Assembly: GCA_003695505.1 (NCBI GenBank)
Contig: RFIY01000078.1
Span: 1 to 11,016, forward strand
DNA from: J088 sp003695505 [NCBI: Candidatus Dadabacteria bacterium]
GTDB taxonomy: Bacteria > J088
DNA: 11,016 bases
Direction: 5' to 3'
Below the pieces are notes generated by a model that saw only the letters and a list, made by a program, of their open reading frames with translations, was not told the origin of the DNA and did not search any database. This document shows, one piece after another, positions 7,304-11,016 of this stretch. Within the stretch, counting starts at the first letter, position 1. Each line of letters opens with the position of its first letter. The position numbers were made by a program, and so were the translations under genes.

Positions 7304-7326
7304 ACCGGGTCACGTCGTGATCCGGT
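7304..7326. promoter_or_regulatory. Strong dyad: 10-bp stem with 3-base loop
   Basis: ACCGGGTCAC (7304-7313), loop GTC, GTGATCCGGT (7317-7326): ten pairs including one G-U. It lies between the exported pair and the HIRAN gene, 46 bp before the latter's ATG. It could be a repressor operator or a 3'-end stem; there is no U-run for a classic terminator. A CGCCGACCGG direct repeat at 7273-7282 and 7299-7308 abuts it. Confidence 0.5.
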
Positions 7327-7372
7327 GCGGGCGGTACGCTGTCTGGCTGGATCGTAGTGAACGGAGGTCGCG

Positions 7373-7801
7373 ATGCAGGTCAGACGTCGATCGTTGGTGC
7401 GCTTCCTGGCGGCAGCGCCGCTGGCCCTCAGTCAGCCAGAACGCCGCGCCGCGGCAGCGCCGCCCGGGCCATTGGTCTTCGATCTGGGGCTCTATCCGGT
7501 CGCCGGTTTTCAGTACTACGAGGGGATGGCATTGTTGCGACGCGGGCAACTTGTTGAAGGCCAGCCGGTCGAGTTGCGGGCCGAACCGGGTAATCCGTAC
7601 GATGCCAACGCGGTTGAAGTGTGGGTGCAGCCGGAGGGTGCGAAGCTGGGCTATCTGCCGCGCGCGCAAAATGTCACGGTCCAGCGATTGTTGCTCGGTG
7701 GCGCGGATGTCCGGGCGTCGCTTGCCTCGGTGGAGTTCGAGGGCGCGCCGTGGCAGGCCGTGACGCTGCGTCTGACACTTGTCGCGGTCGCCGGGGGGTG
7801 A
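7373..7801 (+). CDS. HIRAN-domain protein with twin-arginine-like export signal
   Basis: 142 residues. The HIRAN domain spans about 42-122: VAGFQYYEGMALL opens it, followed by PVELRAEPGNPYDANAVEVW (the conserved NPYDxNAV core at 74-81) and KLGYLPR. In HLTF and Rad5-type eukaryotic proteins HIRAN binds DNA 3' ends; stand-alone bacterial versions are uncharacterised. The N-terminus MQVRRRSLVRFLAAAPLALS has an arginine pair before a hydrophobic run, like a Tat (or Sec) signal, followed by an Ala/Pro-rich stretch to about 32. The protein is therefore probably exported, where DNA-end binding during replication would make no sense. GGAGG at 7363-7367, 5 nt before the ATG, fixes the start. The stop lies 4 nt from the convergent SDR stop. 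Domain assignment is by pattern from memory. Confidence 0.82.
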   Translation: MQVRRRSLVRFLAAAPLALSQPERRAAAAPPGPLVFDLGLYPVAGFQYYEGMALLRRGQLVEGQPVELRAEPGNPYDANAVEVWVQPEGAKLGYLPRAQNVTVQRLLLGGADVRASLASVEFEGAPWQAVTLRLTLVAVAGG

Positions 7802-7805
7802 ATCG

Positions 7806-8621
7806 TCAGTCGGCGCGGCGCGCGTTGCCACGCAATTGCGCAAAGATTCCGCCGATCGCGGCAATCGTCAGGTTCGGCGCCAGTCGCGACAGCAGGGCAA
7901 GCAGGCGGGCTTCGATGCCGACGGTGACGCGGAAGCGGTCGCGCCGGACCGCGCGCAGAATGCGGCGGACGAGCTTTTCGGGGCGCATCGCGAAACGTTG
8001 CATCAGCGCCGCAAGCCGCTCCTGGTCGTCGGCCTGGGTGAAGTCGCCGCGCGCGATGATCGGTGTGCGCACCGCGCCGGGGTGGGCGACGGTGACGCCG
8101 ACGCCGCTGCCGCGCAGCTCGGCGCGCAGTGACTCGCTGAAGCCGCGAATCGCAAATTTCGTCGTCGCGTAGGTGACATTGCCGGGCAGACCCAGCCAGC
8201 CGACCATCGACGAGAAATTGACAACATGGCCGCCGCGCTTCAGCAATAGCGGCAGTAGCGCGTGCGTCACCTGCATCGTGCCGAGCACGTTAATCGCGAC
8301 GATCCGCTCGATCTGCGCCGGCGTCGCGTCGCGGAATTCGCCGCCCGATGCAATGCCGGCGCTGTTGACGAGCAGAACGCGTCCGGACGACGACCGGACC
8401 TGGGTCGCCAGATCTTCGATCTGCGCGCGGTCGCGGACATCGAGTGGGTGCAGGGAAACACTGGCGCTCGTCAGCATGGCGCGGGTGGCTTCCAGGCCGT
8501 CCTGGTCGATGTCCGCCAGAAACAGATGGTTGCCGGGCTGGTCGAGCAGCGTCGCGAAGCAGCGGCCGATGCCGCTGCCAGCACCGGTGATGACGGCGGT
8601 TTCCGGGAGCGGGCGGGCCAC
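7806..8621 (-). CDS. Short-chain dehydrogenase/reductase (classical SDR)
   Basis: 271 residues from a GTG start, MARPLPETAVITGAG. Rossmann dinucleotide-binding motif TGAGSGIG at 12-19; NSAG at 86-89 (variant of NNAG); catalytic Ser in NFSSMVG (about 137-138); YATTK with Tyr151 and Lys155; PGAVRTP at 181-187. These are all the elements of an active NAD(P)-dependent oxidoreductase acting on a hydroxyl/carbonyl substrate. Asp37 at the end of the second strand (LADID) suggests NAD(H) preference. The C-terminal 60 residues are basic then hydrophobic (VTVGIEARLLALLSRLAP, then IAAIGGIF) and may touch membrane or a lipid substrate. The frame is open upstream to 8759 but that part overlaps the OYE gene out of frame, so the GTG 4 bp after the OYE stop is chosen. 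Its ribosome-binding site is poor, suggesting coupling. Last gene of a three-gene operon. Confidence 0.93.
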   Translation of the reverse strand: MARPLPETAVITGAGSGIGRCFATLLDQPGNHLFLADIDQDGLEATRAMLTSASVSLHPLDVRDRAQIEDLATQVRSSSGRVLLVNSAGIASGGEFRDATPAQIERIVAINVLGTMQVTHALLPLLLKRGGHVVNFSSMVGWLGLPGNVTYATTKFAIRGFSESLRAELRGSGVGVTVAHPGAVRTPIIARGDFTQADDQERLAALMQRFAMRPEKLVRRILRAVRRDRFRVTVGIEARLLALLSRLAPNLTIAAIGGIFAQLRGNARRAD

Positions 8622-8625
8622 CGGG

Positions 8626-9843
8626 TCAGGCGGCCTGCCGTCGGCCAGGTGCGTCGGGCAGCACGCAGGCGACGCCGCCACGGTCCATCTCGGCAATGCA
8701 CTGGTTGCAGTGCGTGCAGCCACTGCGCTCGATTTCTCCCGATTCGATCTTGCGAACAAAGTCGGGGTCGTGGATCACGGCGCGCCCGATCGCAACCAGT
8801 TCGAAGCCGTCGGCCATTGCCGTCGCAAGCGCCTCGGCCGAATGCGCTCCGCCAAGCAGCACGAGCGGCAGTCCAACCGCCTCACGCACGCGCAGCGCAT
8901 CTTCGCGGAAAAACAGCTCCCGGAAGGGGTACTTGCGAATGACGAGGGGGCCGAACAGGATCAGTGCGAGTTTCTGCGCCCAGCTTTCCTCGACCTCGAT
9001 CATCTGTTTCAGCGGGCGATCACCGCGCAACAGATAGAGCGCGGTCTTGCTCGTGAACCCGCCGCTCATCACAATCGCATCGACACCTTCGCGCTCGAGG
9101 GCCTGACAGATCTGCACGGACTCGTCGATGTCGAGACCGCCGCGAAAGCCATCGCGCAGATTGACCTTGCAGAGGATCGGGAAATCGGCACCGACCCGCT
9201 CGCGAACGGCGCGGACGACCTCGAGTGGCAGACGAAGACGGTTCTCGAGCGAGCCGCCGTATTCGTCGGTGCGCCGGTTGCTCCACGGACTGAGGAACTG
9301 GCTGAGCAGGTAGCCATGACCGAGATGAAGCTCGACTGCATCGAAGCCGCACGCTTTTGCCCGTTCGGCAGCGGTTGCAAATTCGTCGACGACCTGTCGA
9401 ATGTCGTCATGGGTCATTGCCTTCGAAAAGAAGATGCCCTTGAACAGCCCATACGCGTTGAATTGCCGTGACGGGCCAAGAGATCTGCGACCAGGCAATT
9501 CGGTGTTCTTGCTGAAAAAACCGCAATGGCCGAGCTGGATGCTTGCGGCGGCCCCTTCGGCGTGGACGGTATCGGTCAGGCGCTTCAGTTGCGGCATCAC
9601 CTCCGGACGCATATACATCTGCTCCTTGAACGTGCGGCCGTTGGGCGAGACGGCGCAGTAGGCGACCGTCGTCATGCCGATGCCGCCGGCGGCGATGCGA
9701 CGGTGGTGTTCGATCAGGTCATCGGACGGAATCGAATCCGGGCACATGCCTTCGTAGGTCGCCGTCTTGATCGTGCGATTGCGCAGGGTCAGACCGCCGA
9801 GCTGGAACGGTGTAAAGGCGGTTTGCAGTGCGTCGTTGCTCAT
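8626..9843 (-). CDS. Old yellow enzyme-type NADH:flavin oxidoreductase, single domain, with C-terminal Cys cluster
   Basis: 405 residues: an FMN-binding TIM barrel of the OYE/2,4-dienoyl-CoA reductase group, which reduces activated C=C bonds. Evidence: PFQLGGLTLRNRTIKTATYEGM at the start, QLGH at 103-106, and the family signature around 173-203 (HLGHGYLLSQFLSPWSNRR, then DEYGGSLENR) with His173 and His176 as likely substrate-binding residues. VLLGGAHSAE and VAIGRAVIHDPDFV supply the phosphate-binding end of the barrel. At 376-393 there is C-x2-C-x2-C-x10-C (CTHCNQC), resembling the [4Fe-4S] site of FadH-like enzymes, but the FAD/NAD(P)H domains of the roughly 670-residue FadH are missing. The ATG at 9843 gives the natural N-terminus. 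It overlaps the previous gene's stop by 4 bp; the longer frame to 10254 is an artefact. The SDR gene follows after 4 bp. Confidence 0.93.
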   Translation of the reverse strand: MSNDALQTAFTPFQLGGLTLRNRTIKTATYEGMCPDSIPSDDLIEHHRRIAAGGIGMTTVAYCAVSPNGRTFKEQMYMRPEVMPQLKRLTDTVHAEGAAASIQLGHCGFFSKNTELPGRRSLGPSRQFNAYGLFKGIFFSKAMTHDDIRQVVDEFATAAERAKACGFDAVELHLGHGYLLSQFLSPWSNRRTDEYGGSLENRLRLPLEVVRAVRERVGADFPILCKVNLRDGFRGGLDIDESVQICQALEREGVDAIVMSGGFTSKTALYLLRGDRPLKQMIEVEESWAQKLALILFGPLVIRKYPFRELFFREDALRVREAVGLPLVLLGGAHSAEALATAMADGFELVAIGRAVIHDPDFVRKIESGEIERSGCTHCNQCIAEMDRGGVACVLPDAPGRRQAA

Positions 9844-10172
9844 GGACTGGTCACTTCCTTCAGAAAAGTGGCGACTTCGTGCATCTGCTCTGGCGACAGG
9901 CGGTGGATCAGGCCACGAATCACCATACCGAAGCCCTTTTCGGCGGTTTTGGCGCCGAGCTGTACCGTTTTCATCATGAATCCGCCGAGGCTGATGCGTT
10001 CGGCAATCCCGAACAGGAAAAAATCCATGGCCTCGGACGTGAGTCCTTCGAGCGCATGGGCGAGGTGCTGCACAGTTTCCGGCGTCTGGTCGCCCTGAAG
10101 GATCTTCTCGATTGCCGCGAAGAGCTCGGCCGAGGTCGGTTCTGTGAGCGGGAAGCGTACGTGTGTAGCCAT
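9840..10172 (-). CDS. Conserved-looking helical protein of unknown function, operon leader to the OYE and SDR genes
   Basis: 110 residues, family not recognised, no signal peptide. The sequence looks all-helical: about 16-54 amphipathic (SAELFAAIEKILQG, then ETVQHLAHALEGLTSEAMDF), about 55-90 more hydrophobic with Gly/Met (FGIAERISLGGFMMK, then KGFGMVIRGLI), and about 92-106 (LSPEQMHEVATFLKEV). An upstream ATG at 10205 would add 11 residues; the ATG at 10172 is preferred because AGGA lies 6 nt before it. The stop overlaps the OYE start (ATGA), so the two are translationally coupled. By position it could be a partner, scaffold or electron/lipid-handling subunit for the OYE or SDR, but nothing in the sequence shows which. 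No Cys or His cluster is present for cofactor binding. Confidence 0.8.
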   Translation of the reverse strand: MATHVRFPLTEPTSAELFAAIEKILQGDQTPETVQHLAHALEGLTSEAMDFFLFGIAERISLGGFMMKTVQLGAKTAEKGFGMVIRGLIHRLSPEQMHEVATFLKEVTSP

Positions 10173-10199
10173 GACAGGTCCTGCTGCTGGTGGGGACTT

Positions 10200-10211
10200 T
10201 ACCATATGGTA
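10200..10211. promoter_or_regulatory. Perfect 12-bp palindrome, likely operator between divergent units
   Basis: TACCATATGGTA is perfectly self-complementary. It lies 27 bp before the first ATG of the minus-strand OYE operon and 83 bp before the plus-strand GH1 gene. The position and symmetry suit a dimeric repressor such as the TetR family, which often control OYE operons. No regulator gene is in the window, and no convincing -35/-10 pair could be set next to it. Confidence 0.5.
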
Positions 10212-10238
10212 GGAATGCCGCTGGATTTGAGCGAACGG

Positions 10239-10244
10239 TAGAAT
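10239..10244 (+). promoter_or_regulatory. Possible -10 element for the GH1 gene
   Basis: TAGAAT, five of six matches to TATAAT, 50 bp before the GH1 start. No acceptable -35 is found 16-18 bp upstream, so this is weak. Confidence 0.25.
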
Positions 10245-10294
10245 GAAGGGGCATTCAGCGCCGCGCGACCGCGCACCCAGACAATGGAGAAACG

Positions 10295-11016
10295 ATGAAA
10301 CCGTTCCTGACGTTCGGAATCCTGGCCATTCTGCTCAATGTTGGTTGCCAGGACAGCGATCCTCTTGCACAGCCCTTCCCGAAGGGGTTTCTCTGGGGAA
10401 CAGCCACGGCGGGATTTCAGGTCGATATGGGTTGCCCGTCGGCGCCCTGTCTGGACACGCGCAGCGACTGGTACCAGTGGGTGACGACAGACATTACGAA
10501 AGCCGATGGGCTGGTCAACGGCGACGACCTGCGGCGCGGCCCCGGACACTGGGAGCTGTACGAAACCGATTTCGATCTCGCGAAGAACGAGCTGCACAAC
10601 AATGCCTACCGGATGTCGATCGAATGGAGCCGGCTGTTCCCGAACTCGACGACCGGCGCCGACAGTGCCGACGAAGTCGCCGCACTGGCCGACGACGACG
10701 CGGTCGCGCATTACCATGCCGTATTCACGGCGCTGCGTGAGCGCGGGATCACGCCGCTCGTCACACTCAATCATTATTCTTTGCCGCTCTGGTTGCATGA
10801 TGGTGCCGGTTGCTACAAGTTCGTCAAGGATGGCGGCGATGCGTTCGACTGCCCGCGCAACGGCTGGCTCGACCGCGAGACGATCCTGAGCGAGATCGCG
10901 AAATATTCCGCGTTCGCGGCCGCCGAGTTCGGTGGCGAGGTCGACCTTTGGGCGACGATGAACGAGCCATATGCGGTGATTCTTGCGGGCTACGGGATTC
11001 CAACGCCCCGAGAGCG
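10295..11016 (+). CDS. GH1-family beta-glucosidase-like lipoprotein, N-terminal part (3' end outside window)
   Basis: 240 codons are visible and the frame is open to the window end. Family 1 glycoside hydrolases cleave beta-linked sugars by a retaining mechanism with two Glu residues. Visible: an N-terminal segment ending LLNVGC (Cys18) that reads as a lipoprotein signal, although Asn at -3 is not ideal, with Gln at +2 compatible with outer-membrane sorting. The GH1 N-terminal signature FLWGTATAGFQ is at 32-42, but the usual following Glu is Asp44. RMSIEWSRLFP is at 106-116, NHYSLPLWLHD at 159-169, and the acid/base motif MNEP has Glu224. The nucleophile region lies beyond the edge. Extra Cys at 47, 52, 173 and 186 would suit disulfides in an exported protein. 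GGAG at 10286-10289, 5 nt before the ATG, fixes the start. Substrate could be a glucoside, galactoside or other beta-glycoside. Confidence 0.9.
   Translation, partial: MKPFLTFGILAILLNVGCQDSDPLAQPFPKGFLWGTATAGFQVDMGCPSAPCLDTRSDWYQWVTTDITKADGLVNGDDLRRGPGHWELYETDFDLAKNELHNNAYRMSIEWSRLFPNSTTGADSADEVAALADDDAVAHYHAVFTALRERGITPLVTLNHYSLPLWLHDGAGCYKFVKDGGDAFDCPRNGWLDRETILSEIAKYSAFAAAEFGGEVDLWATMNEPYAVILAGYGIPTPRE

Noticed and set aside
8622-8759. N-terminal extension of the SDR frame
   Set aside because: It overlaps the Cys-cluster end of the OYE gene out of frame, and normal SDRs begin just before TGxxxGIG.
9844-10254. N-terminal extension of the OYE frame by 137 codons
   Set aside because: It overlaps the small 110-residue gene and lacks family similarity; the ATG at 9843 gives a normal OYE N-terminus and an ATGA overlap.
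1-11016. CRISPR array, insertion sequence, phage or toxin-antitoxin module
   Set aside because: No spaced direct repeats, transposase or integrase motifs or terminal repeats seen; the small coupled genes have export signals rather than toxin/antitoxin features.

Overview
The window looks like chromosomal DNA from a GC-rich Gram-negative bacterium, most likely a proteobacterium. The evidence is an outer-membrane barrel-type protein, Sec and Tat-like export signals, a wax-ester-synthase/DGAT-type acyltransferase, and a single-domain old-yellow-enzyme plus SDR pair. This mix is common in lipid- and terpenoid/steroid-using gammaproteobacteria, for example the Nevskiales/Solimonadaceae type. That placement is inference from gene content only. 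Genes are densely packed, and I see no mobile element, tRNA, rRNA or CRISPR array.

Left part (1-2924): the 3' end of ilvD (branched-chain amino acid synthesis) converges with a WS/DGAT acyltransferase gene, leaving 1 nt between the stop codons. The acyltransferase carries an unusual Lys/Ala-rich, histone-H1-like tail of about 84 residues. It is divergent from coaE (dephospho-CoA kinase). The short AT-rich region between them holds a perfect TATAAT box very close to the coaE start.

Middle part (2986-6204): an orphan methyl-accepting chemotaxis protein with a Cache-like sensor region is followed by a DUF481-type outer-membrane protein. Between them lie a good extended -10 promoter and a leader of about 160 nt containing a perfect 11-bp inverted repeat.

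Right-middle (6205-7801): an intergenic stretch with a compound stem-loop, a two-gene overlapping pair of small exported proteins of unknown function, a strong 10-bp dyad, and a HIRAN-domain protein with a twin-arginine-like signal.

Right part (7806-11016): a minus-strand operon reads, in transcription order, a 110-residue unknown helical protein, a single-domain OYE-type flavin oxidoreductase with a Cys cluster, and a classical SDR. The first two genes overlap by 4 bp and the last two are 4 bp apart. Upstream is a perfect 12-bp palindrome, then a divergent GH1 beta-glucosidase-like lipoprotein gene cut by the window edge. The OYE and SDR could act in sequence on an enone (C=C reduction, then carbonyl/alcohol interconversion), but the substrate cannot be read from sequence.

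Most of the window is ordinary metabolism. The parts least explained by known families are the exported two-gene pair, the 110-residue operon partner, the acyltransferase tail and the structured leader/dyad elements.
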